The notes: generated from the letters alone by a model not told the origin. A DNA stretch of 64,000 nt from Cohnella sp. OV330 (GCF_900112065.1 NZ_FOKE01000001.1:962627-1026626), one strand, 5' to 3'. Positions 51,675-60,646 are shown, counted from the stretch's first letter. Program-made: numbers and translations.

Positions 51675-52782
51675 TGGCGTTCACCGCCCCGGGCACCGCG
51701 ACCTGTCCGATCCCGACCGTTACGTTGGAGATGCCGCCATTCATGGTCAAATCCGAGAGATCTACGATGGCCGGGATGTCGAGGAGCAGACTGTTCACTT
51801 TAGAATAACGAACGACGGAATCGGCAAAGGCAAGCGACTTCAAATACGCGGTCATCGTCTCTTGGATGCCCAACGTCGCCTGCACGAGCGTCCAGCCGGC
51901 GCGGAGCGTCAGCTTAACGCCGATGACGATCGGCAGCTCGGTCGGCGCAGCCACGACCACGCTCGCTCCGATCGGCGCCTTGCCCGCTCCCGTGCCCGCC
52001 GCCCCCGGCGCGACCACATCCTGCACTGCAGCTACGATCGCCGCGGAAGCCGCGCGCTTTTCCTGGTTCAGCACATAAACCTTCACCGTGCCCGGCCCGT
52101 TCCACAGCGGCTGCACCTGCGCGCCGCCTACGCCGTCCGTCTCGAGCGCCCACTGCAGATAATCCGCCCGATTGCCGCTCGTGCCCGGATTGCGTACCTT
52201 AAGCAGGTAGCGCTCCAGCAGCGACGCGTCGCTCTCGGTCTCGGCGCCGCCGCTCATCGCCGCGGCATTTGCGATGCCCGTCACGCCAGGCACGGGTTCG
52301 ACCAGCACCGCGATCGCCCCGGCCGCGATATTACCCGAAGCTCCAGCCTCGGCGGCCATGACGCTTGCTTCGATCAACCCGACGCCGCCGATCGTGACCG
52401 CCTCAACTGTCTCAAACTCCACCGACGGCGTGGAAGTGACGGCATCCGCTGCCGTTGCCACACGAGTGCCCGCCGGCACCACGACGCCCGACGCGCCCGC
52501 GAACGTCACCTTTCCCGTCGCCCGCTCCGCCGGACGCCGCTCCACGCCATGCTCGCCGCACCTAAGATCCAGGTAAGCGCCGAACGCCGTCATCGCGAAT
52601 CCGCGCCGCAGTACCTCCTGCGCCCAGCCCGCCGACAAGAACAGCTCGTACGCCGCAGGCGCGAGCGCGTCCCAAATATACGAGCCTTCGGCCTTGTCTA
52701 CATCCGCCGGAATCCCGCCCAGCATGCGCGCCAGAATGCTCTCTTCCTTTTGCTCCGTCAAATAATCCGGCAGTGCCACCAT
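51667..52782 (-). CDS. xkdT: Baseplate J-like wedge protein, XkdT
   Basis: 371 aa from ATG 52782, which shares a base with the upstream stop (TGATG). Baseplate_J signature regions: AYLDLRCGEHGVERRPAERA near residue 65, GGAETESDASLLERYLLKVRNPGTSGN (shown in two parts: GGAETESDASLLERY then RNPGTSGN) and ALETDGVGGAQVQPLWNGPG. It forms the baseplate wedge of contractile tails. Confidence 0.93.
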   Translation of the reverse strand: MVALPDYLTEQKEESILARMLGGIPADVDKAEGSYIWDALAPAAYELFLSAGWAQEVLRRGFAMTAFGAYLDLRCGEHGVERRPAERATGKVTFAGASGVVVPAGTRVATAADAVTSTPSVEFETVEAVTIGGVGLIEASVMAAEAGASGNIAAGAIAVLVEPVPGVTGIANAAAMSGGAETESDASLLERYLLKVRNPGTSGNRADYLQWALETDGVGGAQVQPLWNGPGTVKVYVLNQEKRAASAAIVAAVQDVVAPGAAGTGAGKAPIGASVVVAAPTELPIVIGVKLTLRAGWTLVQATLGIQETMTAYLKSLAFADSVVRYSKVNSLLLDIPAIVDLSDLTMNGGISNVTVGIGQVAVPGAVNASV

Positions 52783-53237
52783 CACAAACTCACCACGCTT
52801 CCCTCAATCGTTCCCGCTTCTTCCCGCACGCTGGTCACCGAGCAGACGAAGCTGCATGCGTCGCCTTGCCACGCAAAAGTAAATCCTCCGACCCGCGCGG
52901 TCCGCGGATCGGCCAGCAGCGTCTCCGACGCGATGCGCGCGATCTCGCTCTCCACGGCCGCACGGGAGAGACCGAGCCCGATGAGCGACTCGAACTCTTG
53001 CCCGTAAAGCCGAGAATAGACGAGATGGCGGTACCGCTCCGTCGCGAGCGCTTTGCGGCACCATTCGAGCCAGGCGTCCGTATCCTGCGACCCCGCGATT
53101 TTCCCCGTGGGTGTCAATACGAACTCTCCCGCATCAAAATCGAACCGCCAACTTCGACCGAACGACGCGCCCGAAGCCTCCGGCGCGTCCGGCAGAACTT
53201 CCGCGCCGATCGTCGCCGTCGGAAATAAATCAGCCAC
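52782..53237 (-). CDS. xkdS: Baseplate protein XkdS-like (DUF2634)
   Basis: 151 aa. Features: SWRFDFDAGEFVLTPTGKIA, DAWLEWCRKALATERYRHLV and YSRLYGQEFESLIG, the DUF2634/gp25-like lysozyme-fold wedge pattern. GTG start overlapping the XkdR stop; couples translation through the baseplate genes. Confidence 0.9.
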   Translation of the reverse strand: MADLFPTATIGAEVLPDAPEASGASFGRSWRFDFDAGEFVLTPTGKIAGSQDTDAWLEWCRKALATERYRHLVYSRLYGQEFESLIGLGLSRAAVESEIARIASETLLADPRTARVGGFTFAWQGDACSFVCSVTSVREEAGTIEGSVVSL

Positions 53238-53493
53238 CCGCGTTCACCACCTTGCATACGACGACGGCCTGGCTGCCGCCGGCAACCGGCAGCGCGAGCA
53301 CCCGGTCTCCCGGCATCAGCTGCAAGCCCTCCGCCTGCAAATAATCCGGCATCTCATATTTAAAAGAGTCCAGCTTCAAGCCGGCCCCCGTCATCGTCCC
53401 CAGTTCGGCGGGCACGCCTGCGACTTGCTTGGCCGCCACTCGGTTCATGCGGCTCTCCAGCGCGGCGGCCAGCTGTTTGTAAGGATCAGCCAC
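53230..53493 (-). CDS. xkdR: Tail/baseplate protein XkdR-like (DUF2577)
   Basis: 87 aa, overlapping both neighbours. LKLDSFKYEMPDYLQ and the following LQLMPGDRVLALPVAGGSQA are typical of DUF2577. An OB-fold-like small protein of the tail hub region. Confidence 0.88.
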   Translation of the reverse strand: MADPYKQLAAALESRMNRVAAKQVAGVPAELGTMTGAGLKLDSFKYEMPDYLQAEGLQLMPGDRVLALPVAGGSQAVVVCKVVNAGG

Positions 53494-54457
53494 AATAATC
53501 CCTCCTCACCTTGGCTTCGCGAGCCAGCTCCAGCTGCATATGTCCCGGCTCGCCCAGCTGATGCCGGACGGACGTCACGAACAGCCGCTGCCCGTCCAGC
53601 TCGACCAGATCGCCTGCCCGAATTAGGTTGATATCGAGCGCCGTTACCGACATCGTTTCCTGCAACCCAAGTAACAACGGCTCCGCCGCCTTGCGCGCCT
53701 GGGTGGGCGTCTCGATCGCGCAGTCTTGCAGCACCTTCTGCAGCGTGCCGTACTTGTCGATCTCGCCTTTGACGATCGCCAGCACGGGAGACAACTTCGT
53801 CTCGCTTCCCTCGCTGCCGAGCACCTTCACCTGCGTGACGGCCCCCTCGAGCGTCCGTTTCTGACTGACCGACTCCAGCGACTCCAACTGCCACACCTTG
53901 TCATTGCCGCCCAACTTAACGAGCGTCAGCCCATTTGGCGTCATGCGCGGACGATACAGCTCCCCGCCCTTGCTCGCCGTCTCTTTCAGATCCTCGAGGA
54001 TCATGCTGAAAATCGACTGGCTTCGCTTCACGCTGCGCTTGAGCTTGATGTTCGTGTCCGGCAGCGCTGCGAGCGGAATATTCCAGCCTGCCGCATAGGA
54101 TGCGAGCCGCTCCGCCGCCGTCTGGCCGTCCGGCATTAGCCGTTCGTCCTCGGATTTGGACAGGTACAGCGTCCTGTCGTAAGCCGTGACGTTCAGATGT
54201 TTGCCGTTGCCCGCCGAACGCTCGCTCTCGCACTCCCACACGAGCGCCGGATGAAGCAGATAGGCCATTCCCGTCGAACCGTAAGGCACGCCGGAAATGC
54301 GAATCTCTTGACCGGGGGCGATAGCCGGCAGACCTGGTCGGACTGTCAGGCGAATATTCGCCCGGTAAGCGATCTCCTCCAACGAATCTTCCAGCGCGAT
54401 CTCTTCCGCCAGGTCGCCCAAATAATACTTGCCATCCAAAACCACCTCGTAACTCAA
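53486..54457 (-). CDS. xkdQ: Tail hub protein XkdQ-like
   Basis: 323 aa, a gpD/gp27-like hub. [20 protein letters not shown] at the start, [20 protein letters not shown] in the middle and [20 protein letters not shown] near the end fit the XkdQ family. TTG start overlaps the XkdP stop as TTGA, so the genes are translationally coupled. Confidence 0.9.
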   Translation of the reverse strand: MSYEVVLDGKYYLGDLAEEIALEDSLEEIAYRANIRLTVRPGLPAIAPGQEIRISGVPYGSTGMAYLLHPALVWECESERSAGNGKHLNVTAYDRTLYLSKSEDERLMPDGQTAAERLASYAAGWNIPLAALPDTNIKLKRSVKRSQSIFSMILEDLKETASKGGELYRPRMTPNGLTLVKLGGNDKVWQLESLESVSQKRTLEGAVTQVKVLGSEGSETKLSPVLAIVKGEIDKYGTLQKVLQDCAIETPTQARKAAEPLLLGLQETMSVTALDINLIRAGDLVELDGQRLFVTSVRHQLGEPGHMQLELAREAKVRRDYCG

Positions 54458-55044
54458 GGCATCACCAGCTTCTGTCCCGGTTGGATCAAGTTCGGGTCGC
54501 TGCCGATCAGCGCTTTGTTTTTAGCGTAGATCTCGTTCCATCTTGCGCTGCTGCCGAGCTCGCGCTTGGCGATCGCATACAGCGTGTCGCCTTGGCGTAC
54601 CGTGTATGTTTTCGGGACCGGCTTCATATCCGTTCGGACAGTGGCGCCAGACGACGCCTTGGTCCTGACCTTCGGCTCCCGCCAGGTTCGAATCGCGATA
54701 TCGAAGTAAATGTCGCCGGGCTCGCCGCCCCGCAAGCTGGTCGAGTGGGAAGAGATGTAGCCGAGTATGTTAACGCCGGCTTCCGTAATCATGAAGTGAA
54801 CCGGCTGCTTGCTGACCATGTAGCTCGTGAGCAGGTTCATCGAGCCGATCGGATCCTTGTCCGCCGGGAAGAAGGAGGAGAACGAGATCTCCTTCAGCTT
54901 CTCCTCCTGCGCCACATCAACCTCGCCGAGCGAGAGGATATTGACGGTTTCGAGCTGCTTTTCGCGCCGAATCGAGACCTCTTCCGGATTGACGGGGAAT
55001 TGGAAAATGTTTTTGCCGGACGCGTCTTTCAGAATAAATTCCAC
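54454..55044 (-). CDS. xkdP: Tail protein XkdP with LysM domain
   Basis: 196 aa. The N-terminal XkdP domain ([20 protein letters not shown]) is followed by a C-terminal LysM motif from ~143 ([20 protein letters not shown], then [12 protein letters not shown]). It caps or connects the tail tube tip and may bind peptidoglycan. Family length is normal. Confidence 0.92.
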   Translation of the reverse strand: MEFILKDASGKNIFQFPVNPEEVSIRREKQLETVNILSLGEVDVAQEEKLKEISFSSFFPADKDPIGSMNLLTSYMVSKQPVHFMITEAGVNILGYISSHSTSLRGGEPGDIYFDIAIRTWREPKVRTKASSGATVRTDMKPVPKTYTVRQGDTLYAIAKRELGSSARWNEIYAKNKALIGSDPNLIQPGQKLVMP

Positions 55045-55077
55045 GCTTCTCCTCCTTCCGCCGCGCGGTCTTCTATA

Positions 55078-56814
55078 TTAAGGCCGGTTCTCCAGCGTCT
55101 GCCGGATCGAGGCCGAAAGTCGAGTGCTGATCTGCGCCGTGATCGCGTTGTAGTCGATCTCTGTCTCCTTGACCGTCAGTTGGACGGCGCCTGCCGGGAT
55201 ATTGATGTTAATGGTTGGGGCTGGCGGGTTGGCAGGTTGACGAGTGGGACTCGGCTGAATGCCTGCAGTCAGAGGCAATCTTTGAGCGTTACCTGGGTTA
55301 AAAGGCGAGATAGAAGCGCCGCCGGCAACAGGTGCGCTTGGTCCGTTCAACTTACTCTTAAACCACTCCGCGATGGGTAGCAGCCCGCCGAGCAAGCCAC
55401 TCTGTCCCAATGCGCCAGTGCCCGATCGCCCCAGTGTTGCGTCCACTCCGATGCCCGCTTTTGATGGCCGTTGCAAAGCAGACTTGTTTTCCGGCGGGCT
55501 TGAGGCAACCAGCACTTCATCTGAATTCGCTTCATTTTTCTTGGGCTTCTTCTTTACGAGCCCACGAACCCATTTGGAACCGCTAGAAACCCAACTTTGC
55601 ACGGCTTTCCCTACTTTGCCTTCGGCAAGCTTCTCGCCTACGTAACCGCCGACCAGTCCACCCACTAATGTTCCAGCCCCTGGCACGATCGAACCCAGCG
55701 CTGCGCCAATCGCGGTTCCGGCAGCGTTGCCCGCGGCCCCACGAACCAATTTGTTGCGCTCTTCTCCGGGCTTCGCCTTCGCAATGGATGCAGCCGTAGC
55801 GATATAGCCGAGCGGTTTGATCCACTTGCCTGCTGTCATTAATAGCTTGGATCCTGCTAGCTTAGGAACTGGATTGTTCATGGACTGAGATAGGGTTTGT
55901 TGACCGACTATTGCCTGGGTTAGGGTTCGTTGACTACTTGTCCCTGAAAAGCCGCGTTTGGATGAGGAGAAACCCCGGCTCTTTTTGCTGAGTGGCAAGG
56001 AACTTTTCTCCGTGGCTGAATATGTTAGCGCAGTATTCGAAGATACGATTCCGCTGCCGGATCCGCCGCCCATCAAATTCTTCGTTCTATTAATGGCTTT
56101 TTTGCCGAATTCGATGGTGTTTTTGCCGAAATCTTTTAATCTAGTTGTGAAAGATTTGCGGGAGGTAAGGGGATTTCCCTGCGGGTCGATTAATGTTTTG
56201 CCAGGATTATTGGGATTGTTCGGAGAAGTTGGGTCATCGGTTTTCTTAAAGAGTTTTTTTAACCCTTTTCCCGTCTTTTTTAAGCCGTCCAATCCGAGAT
56301 CACCTAACATACTACCGAGAGCACCGCTAATCGTATCTTTTAACATATCTTTGTAATCATCATCATCAAAAGAAAATATTCCGCCTTTTTTCTTTCCTTT
56401 TCCCTCCCCCCCAGCCACAGTTACCTTCAACTGCATCCCCTCAAGCGCCGCCTTCACCTTAGCTAGCAAAGCAGTCGGATCCAGCGCAGCCTCGAAGCTG
56501 CTGCTGAAGCTCTTTCCGGCATCGCGACCTGCGGCTTCAAAAATAGAAGGATCCAGCCCAAGGTCGACCTTGGAAGTGACAGGAACGAGCCATTGCGATT
56601 TAGTCAGCGAATCCAGACTCGCTCTTATCCGCTTGATCGGCTCGCACAAACAATCGCTCAGCCGAATCGGAATCACGACCCGCATCCGCGACAACCTGTC
56701 CACCCGCCGCTGAATGCTGTCCATGTACCGGTCGATCGTACGTAGCAGCGATACGCTTTCTTTCAACCCATCGGCATCGATAATGTAATCGTAAGGCACA
56801 GCGTTTTCCGCCAT
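55078..56814 (-). CDS. Putative tail tape-measure protein (short)
   Basis: 578 aa, assigned by position between the assembly chaperone and XkdP. N-terminal helical ~130 residues, then Lys/Gly/Ser-rich low complexity (GKGKKKGGIFSFDDDDYKD), a glycine-zipper helix (NAAGTAIGAALGSIVPGAG, GTLVGGLVGGYVGEKLAEG) that could span a membrane, a Pro-rich linker, and a C-terminal beta segment (INIPAGAVQLTVKETEIDYN). It is less than half the length of PBSX XkdO, which predicts a short tail. The 55950-56400 part is clearly lower in G+C than its neighbours. No hydrolase domain seen. Confidence 0.75.
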   Translation of the reverse strand: MAENAVPYDYIIDADGLKESVSLLRTIDRYMDSIQRRVDRLSRMRVVIPIRLSDCLCEPIKRIRASLDSLTKSQWLVPVTSKVDLGLDPSIFEAAGRDAGKSFSSSFEAALDPTALLAKVKAALEGMQLKVTVAGGEGKGKKKGGIFSFDDDDYKDMLKDTISGALGSMLGDLGLDGLKKTGKGLKKLFKKTDDPTSPNNPNNPGKTLIDPQGNPLTSRKSFTTRLKDFGKNTIEFGKKAINRTKNLMGGGSGSGIVSSNTALTYSATEKSSLPLSKKSRGFSSSKRGFSGTSSQRTLTQAIVGQQTLSQSMNNPVPKLAGSKLLMTAGKWIKPLGYIATAASIAKAKPGEERNKLVRGAAGNAAGTAIGAALGSIVPGAGTLVGGLVGGYVGEKLAEGKVGKAVQSWVSSGSKWVRGLVKKKPKKNEANSDEVLVASSPPENKSALQRPSKAGIGVDATLGRSGTGALGQSGLLGGLLPIAEWFKSKLNGPSAPVAGGASISPFNPGNAQRLPLTAGIQPSPTRQPANPPAPTININIPAGAVQLTVKETEIDYNAITAQISTRLSASIRQTLENRP

Positions 56815-56821
56815 CTATCGC

Positions 56822-56992
56822 CTAACCTCCTCTCCCGCCGTTCTGCCCGCGCTCGGCTTCGAGCTCGAGCTCCATGCTCGCCATCAAAAAGAGCTGCTCC
56901 CCCCGGGGAAGCAGCCAGAACTGTCCGGGGCGCAGATGGTGCCGGACCCAGATGGCATGGAGCATGCCGGCCAGCGCCCCGGAGGCGATCAG
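56822..56992 (-). CDS. -1 frame extension of the tail assembly chaperone (frameshift product)
   Basis: A 56-codon frame beginning LIASGALAGMLHAIWVRHHL and ending at TAG 56822, with no good start of its own. It continues directly in the -1 frame from the slippery A AAA AAC at 56992-56998, at the end of the XkdN frame. The fused product would be about 192 aa. Many long-tailed phages make a G/GT-type chaperone pair exactly this way, at this position before the tape-measure gene. An internal ATG (residue 10) is possible but lacks a ribosome binding site. Confidence 0.78.
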   Translation of the reverse strand: MIASGALAGMLHAIWVRHHLRPGQFWLLPRGEQLFLMASMELELEAERGQNGGRGG

Positions 56993-57399
56993 TTTTTTAC
57001 GTCTTCAAGCTCCGTGTTGAAGCCGGAGAGATCGAGCACGACATCGCCGAGCGCCGACAGCTCGCCCGCGAGCAGAATGCGCTTCACGACTTCTTCGGCA
57101 CTGCTCGCGCTGAACTTGGCGAGCAGCTTGCCGTCGCCCCAAGCGGGCGTCACTGTAGCCGCCGCGATGAGCGATACGTTGAACAGCTCTTCGTCGAGCC
57201 GTTCGACGGTCTGGCCGCGTCTTTCTTTGCGTTCTGTGCAGCGCTCGCGGATGCCGAATACCTGCTTGCCCGTGAGCCCCCGGATCTTCACCGGGATGCC
57301 GAGCCGCTCCAGCAGCACCGTGCGTTCGGGCAGCGTATCGGCGTCGAGCAGCCGCTGCAGCACTTGTTCTTCCGTCATTTGACCGATATCGATCGTCAT
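56989..57399 (-). CDS. xkdN: Tail assembly chaperone XkdN-like
   Basis: 136 aa. MTEEQVLQRLLDADTLPERT, then IPVKIRGLTGKQVFGIRERC and EEVVKRILLAGELSALGDVV match the XkdN family. It lies between the tube and tape-measure genes, the conserved site of G/GT-type chaperones. The last sense codons GTA AAA AAC before TGA form a classic -1 slippery heptamer. Chaperones bind the tape measure during tail assembly and are absent from the finished particle. Confidence 0.92.
   Translation of the reverse strand: MTIDIGQMTEEQVLQRLLDADTLPERTVLLERLGIPVKIRGLTGKQVFGIRERCTERKERRGQTVERLDEELFNVSLIAAATVTPAWGDGKLLAKFSASSAEEVVKRILLAGELSALGDVVLDLSGFNTELEDVKN
56992..56998 (-). promoter_or_regulatory. Slippery heptamer A AAA AAC for programmed -1 frameshifting
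   Basis: In frame with XkdN (GTA AAA AAC TGA), the heptamer directly abuts the stop codon. The -1 frame is open for 56 codons beyond it. The GC-rich sequence that follows (CCGGGGCGCTGGCCGG) can form a short hairpin that would stimulate slippage. Confidence 0.78.
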
Positions 57400-57413
57400 G
57401 CCTGTGCCTCCTC

Positions 57414-57821
57414 TTAATTCGCCTTGATCGGATCGAGCAGCACGTAGCCCTCGAACGTGAATGCCGTTTCCTCTGCCACTTCCTCGCCCGCTGTCCAGTT
57501 GGCCAGCTGCAGCTTGTCAGCCACGCAGTTGGTAAGCTGGATGCGCTCGAAACCGTACGCCTCCGGATCGGACAGCTTATTGATGATATTGAACTTGGCG
57601 AAGCCGCGCGCGATCATGTCGCTCGTCACCTTGTAGCCGCTCATCGTGCCGGTGCCTTTCTTGGCGCCGAGCTTGTGCTGCGTCCATTCCGAGCCGGCGA
57701 GCTTGAGCTCCCGCTTCTCCACCTCGACCGAAGCCTCCAGGTGGTTGATATTCGTCTGCCAATTGCCGTCGATGAACACTTGTCCGTAAGTGCCGAGAAT
57801 CGCTCTGGTCGGATCCATCAT
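57414..57821 (-). CDS. xkdM: Tail tube protein XkdM-like
   Basis: 135 aa. RAILGTYGQVFIDGNWQTNI, HKLGAKKGTGTMSGYKVTSD and the C-terminal AFTFEGYVLLDPIKAN are typical of XkdM (DUF2001). It forms the inner tube through which a contractile tail punctures the target envelope. GAGGGGG precedes a double ATG start. Confidence 0.94.
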   Translation of the reverse strand: MMDPTRAILGTYGQVFIDGNWQTNINHLEASVEVEKRELKLAGSEWTQHKLGAKKGTGTMSGYKVTSDMIARGFAKFNIINKLSDPEAYGFERIQLTNCVADKLQLANWTAGEEVAEETAFTFEGYVLLDPIKAN

Positions 57822-57839
57822 GTGCCTTAGTCCCCCTCT

Positions 57840-59288
57840 TTATTGCACGATAAACGTGCCGAAAATTTGTTCGACCACATCGGTCAAGCGCGCTTCCCAC
57901 TTCAAGAACACCTGGTCCGCCGCCGCGGACACGGACGTATCGATCGCGACGTCGTATCCGGTCGCCTCGATTACGCCGGCCGACGCCAGCGCGTCCAAGT
58001 ACTGCTTGCAGGCGCCGATAAGCGCGAGGCGGCCCTCTTCGGTGTTGTTCACCTTGCCGATATACTGGTCCTCGGCGGTGCGCTGGAGATCGGCGTTGAC
58101 GCTGTCGAGCACGCGGATCGTCCGGATCTTCTTCCAGGCCGCGTTCTGGCCGGAAGCCAAGGTTACGCGGCTGTTCACGCCGCGCAGCGCCTTGACCATG
58201 CGACCGTCGTGGACGTGGAGGAAGACGCCGCCGCGCACGGCTTGCTCCTGCTCGGTGCGGGTCCAGCGGCGCACGACATCCTGGAACGGCGAGGACGCGT
58301 ACGTCGTCGACCCGTTCAGCGGCTGGCCGGCGATCAGGCCGGCGACATACGCCGCCACCTGCGCGGAGCTGTATTCGACATCGGCCAGCACCGCGCCCGT
58401 GCCGACGTTCACGATGCCTTCGTGGTTGAAGGACGCGCTGCGCTGCGCCGCTTTGCCGACGGCATCCGCCGCTTTGTCGTCCGCAAGCGAGCCGCCGAGG
58501 ACGGCGATCGCGCCATGTCCCTCGCCGCGAATGCGCGCCACCCATGCGACCAGGCTGGCTTGCAGCTGAGCATCGGATACGCCGTCCAGCGCGACCGCGT
58601 TAAACGTCTGCGTCTCGAAGGCGGACAGCGCGTTCACGTAGTTCGCGTTCGCGATACCCGAGATGCCCGACGCGCCGCCCGTCAGCGCAGCCCCGGCGAC
58701 CGGCGCCAGCGAGCCGTTGCCGCTCGCGATTTTGGACGCGGTCACCCATACGTTGGCCGCATCTTGGTTGACTGCGTCGACGGCCGCCTGCACGGAGCCA
58801 TCGGCGAAGGTGAAGGTGCGCAGGAGCGCGCTGCCCTCGAACAGCTTGATGTCCTTCATGCCGGCATCCGCCGGATTGACCTGCACCGTCACCTTGAAAT
58901 TGTTGCCTCGCGCGCCGGTCTGCTTCGCTTCGAGCTTCAATACGTCCGCCGGCGTGCCGGCCCCGTCCTTCAGCGTCTTGGACGCCTTCGCGTCCGTGCC
59001 GTCCGACAGCCGGTAGGCGAGCACCTTGCTCGCGCCGCCCAGCAGCGCGAAGCGAAGCGCCGTGTATGCCGTAGCGCCGCCCGTCTCGTCGGCCGAATAG
59101 AGGCTTGCGACGTCGGCTTCGCTCGTCACCTCGGCGAATTGCTGTACCGGTCCCCAGTGGGCCTTGACCGGCATGATGACGACGCCTCGTTCTCCTGCTT
59201 GCACCGCGGCCGCGGCCGCCGAGCGAAATGCCATATAGAAGCCGGGCAATACCGGCAGATCCGTCCGATTCCAAGTGCCTCCAGCCAT
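57840..59288 (-). CDS. xkdK: Contractile tail sheath protein XkdK-like
   Basis: 482 aa. The N-terminal sheath fold begins LPVLPGFYMAFRSAAAAAVQ and GVVIMPVKAHWGPVQQFAEV. The C-terminal domain has SGQNAAWKKIRTIRVLDSVN and AGVIEATGYDVAIDTSVSAA. The middle protrusion domain is Ala/Gly-rich. Its presence identifies a contractile (myovirus-like) tail. Length is close to PBSX XkdK. Confidence 0.94.
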   Translation of the reverse strand: MAGGTWNRTDLPVLPGFYMAFRSAAAAAVQAGERGVVIMPVKAHWGPVQQFAEVTSEADVASLYSADETGGATAYTALRFALLGGASKVLAYRLSDGTDAKASKTLKDGAGTPADVLKLEAKQTGARGNNFKVTVQVNPADAGMKDIKLFEGSALLRTFTFADGSVQAAVDAVNQDAANVWVTASKIASGNGSLAPVAGAALTGGASGISGIANANYVNALSAFETQTFNAVALDGVSDAQLQASLVAWVARIRGEGHGAIAVLGGSLADDKAADAVGKAAQRSASFNHEGIVNVGTGAVLADVEYSSAQVAAYVAGLIAGQPLNGSTTYASSPFQDVVRRWTRTEQEQAVRGGVFLHVHDGRMVKALRGVNSRVTLASGQNAAWKKIRTIRVLDSVNADLQRTAEDQYIGKVNNTEEGRLALIGACKQYLDALASAGVIEATGYDVAIDTSVSAAADQVFLKWEARLTDVVEQIFGTFIVQ

Positions 59289-59290
59289 GC

Positions 59291-59488
59291 TCAGTTCACC
59301 TTCCTGTTCATGAAATTTTCGACGAGCGCCTTGGCGCTCTCAATGGTGAATCGTTCTCCGGCATCCGTACCGTGCAGGGCGCCTTGCACTGCCTCCGGGA
59401 TGACGCCGAACAGCTCGACCGCATAGGCGATCAGCTCATCCTTGCCGTAAATCGCGACCGTGTCGTCGCCTTGCTTTTTCCCCGCCAT
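59291..59488 (-). CDS. Small tail-module protein upstream of the sheath gene
   Basis: 65 aa from ATG 59488 (AGAGGTGG six bases upstream). The body, VELFGVIPEAVQGALHG followed by RFTIESAKALVENFMNRKVN, resembles short conserved proteins located before sheath genes in Paenibacillaceae prophages. Function unknown. Confidence 0.7.
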   Translation of the reverse strand: MAGKKQGDDTVAIYGKDELIAYAVELFGVIPEAVQGALHGTDAGERFTIESAKALVENFMNRKVN

Positions 59489-59501
59489 TTGCCGGCCACC
59501 T

Positions 59502-59951
59502 CTATCCTTCATTTTGTTGAAACGCGACTTCCCGCATCAGCGGCGCCGTCTCCGACGGTCGACGGTTCTTCCGGCTCAGCGTCAAGCCGAGCTGCCCGGT
59601 CGCGATCGCATCCGCCTTGAGGTCGGCAACGGCCTCGCCGACGAGCAGATAACGCTGCTGCGCCGCATCGAGCGGCAGCTTGACCGCAGCGCTCAGCGCG
59701 CTCGTCAGCCTTGCGACCGTGTCCGCTTCTTCCGCAGGATCCCGGCCAAGCACATGCCCGGAATAGCGCCGCAGTTCCTCGCCGAAGGCCGCGTTGCCGG
59801 TTTTCGTCTCGACGCCTGCAAGCCGCCACAATACGGCAGGCCGCTCATAATCGGCGGGCCACGCATGCTTGTACACTTGCCACTCGACAGCGTCAAGCGC
59901 CTGCACCGTCCAGCTCGCGAGCGCCTGCATCCAGCCTCCGTCTCCGTTCAC
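59502..59951 (-). CDS. Tail terminator candidate, XkdJ-position protein
   Basis: 149 aa from GTG 59951. Features: VEWQVYKHAWPADYERPAVL, WRLAGVETKTGNAAFGEELR, and QLGLTLSRKNRRPSETAPLM at the C-terminus. Position just before sheath and tube and the YKHAWP/RP pattern fit tail terminator proteins that stop tail polymerisation, which a capsid-less particle would also need. An ATG at 60020 is in frame but lies inside a LexA box, so is not the likely start. Confidence 0.7.
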   Translation of the reverse strand: MNGDGGWMQALASWTVQALDAVEWQVYKHAWPADYERPAVLWRLAGVETKTGNAAFGEELRRYSGHVLGRDPAEEADTVARLTSALSAAVKLPLDAAQQRYLLVGEAVADLKADAIATGQLGLTLSRKNRRPSETAPLMREVAFQQNEG

Positions 59952-60011
59952 CGAAGCTCCCACTCCTTCATGCCGCCGCGCCGAAGCGTCCTGCCGCATC
60001 CTTCTTTTACA

Positions 60012-60025
60012 AGAACACATGTTCG
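60012..60025 (-). promoter_or_regulatory. LexA (SOS) box before the tail operon
   Basis: CGAACATGTGTTCT on the minus strand matches the Bacillus LexA/DinR consensus CGAACRNRYGTTYC at 13 of 14 positions. It lies between the xpf-like gene and the first tail gene, about 60 bases before the tail start codon and just downstream of a TATAGA that may be a -10. Confidence 0.7.
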
Positions 60026-60059
60026 CATTCTCATCTATAGGTGGCGATCGTACGACAAG

Positions 60060-60632
60060 CTATCCGACGCTGCTCCCGCCGCCTTCCCGCAGGTTCGCCT
60101 CGATCTTGCGCCTCGCCCTTAGCAGGTACGTGCCGGCGCTCGACTTGCTGATCTTCAGCACGTCCGCCACCTCGGCGAGCGTGAAGCCCTCCGCTTGAGA
60201 CAGCCTGTAGCAGTCGCGCTCCCTTTCCGTCAAACCGCAGAGCGCGCGTTCGAGCGCCAAGCTTGGCGTCTCGCATCCGCCCGACACATCCGACGACGCA
60301 TACTCGCGCCTCTCCTCCAGAACGGCCGACAGGACCGAAGGGTCGGTCGGAATCTCCCGCTGGTAACCCGCCCGCCGCTCAATGCCCCTGCGGTTGCCCG
60401 GCATGCGCCCGGTCTCCAGCCAGTCGATAATATAGGAGCAGCTCGCGATCATCTCGATGACCAGCCGACGCTGCCTGTCCAATTCGAACCAGGCTTTTCC
60501 CTGAGCGTCCGATTGTCTTGCTTGAAGTTCTAGCGCTCCCATTCGCTGCGTGAGCTTGTCCGCCGCGATCATCAATAGACGGCGCGTATGGCGATAGCTT
60601 TCCGGCGTTGCTTGATCCGTTATATCGTTCAT
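60060..60632 (-). CDS. xpf: Sigma-70-like late-operon activator, Xpf-like
   Basis: 190 aa from ATG 60632 (GTGGGGTG upstream). The C-terminal ~65 residues are sigma region-4 (LTERERDCYRLSQAEGFTLA, then DVLKISKSSAGTYLLRARRK). The N-terminal part is helical, with IEMIASCSYIIDWLETGRMP. PBSX Xpf is a positive control factor of the late tail genes, and here the gene stands immediately upstream of them. It is preceded by a promoter, a LexA box and a palindromic operator, so it is the probable regulatory master of the module. Confidence 0.87.
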   Translation of the reverse strand: MNDITDQATPESYRHTRRLLMIAADKLTQRMGALELQARQSDAQGKAWFELDRQRRLVIEMIASCSYIIDWLETGRMPGNRRGIERRAGYQREIPTDPSVLSAVLEERREYASSDVSGGCETPSLALERALCGLTERERDCYRLSQAEGFTLAEVADVLKISKSSAGTYLLRARRKIEANLREGGGSSVG

Positions 60633-60646
60633 TGTAAACACCCCAC

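Noticed and set aside
57843..59426. 527-codon plus-strand frame opposite the tail sheath gene
   Set aside because: Antisense of the sheath codons, with no start signal. The sheath protein is clearly recognisable on the minus strand.
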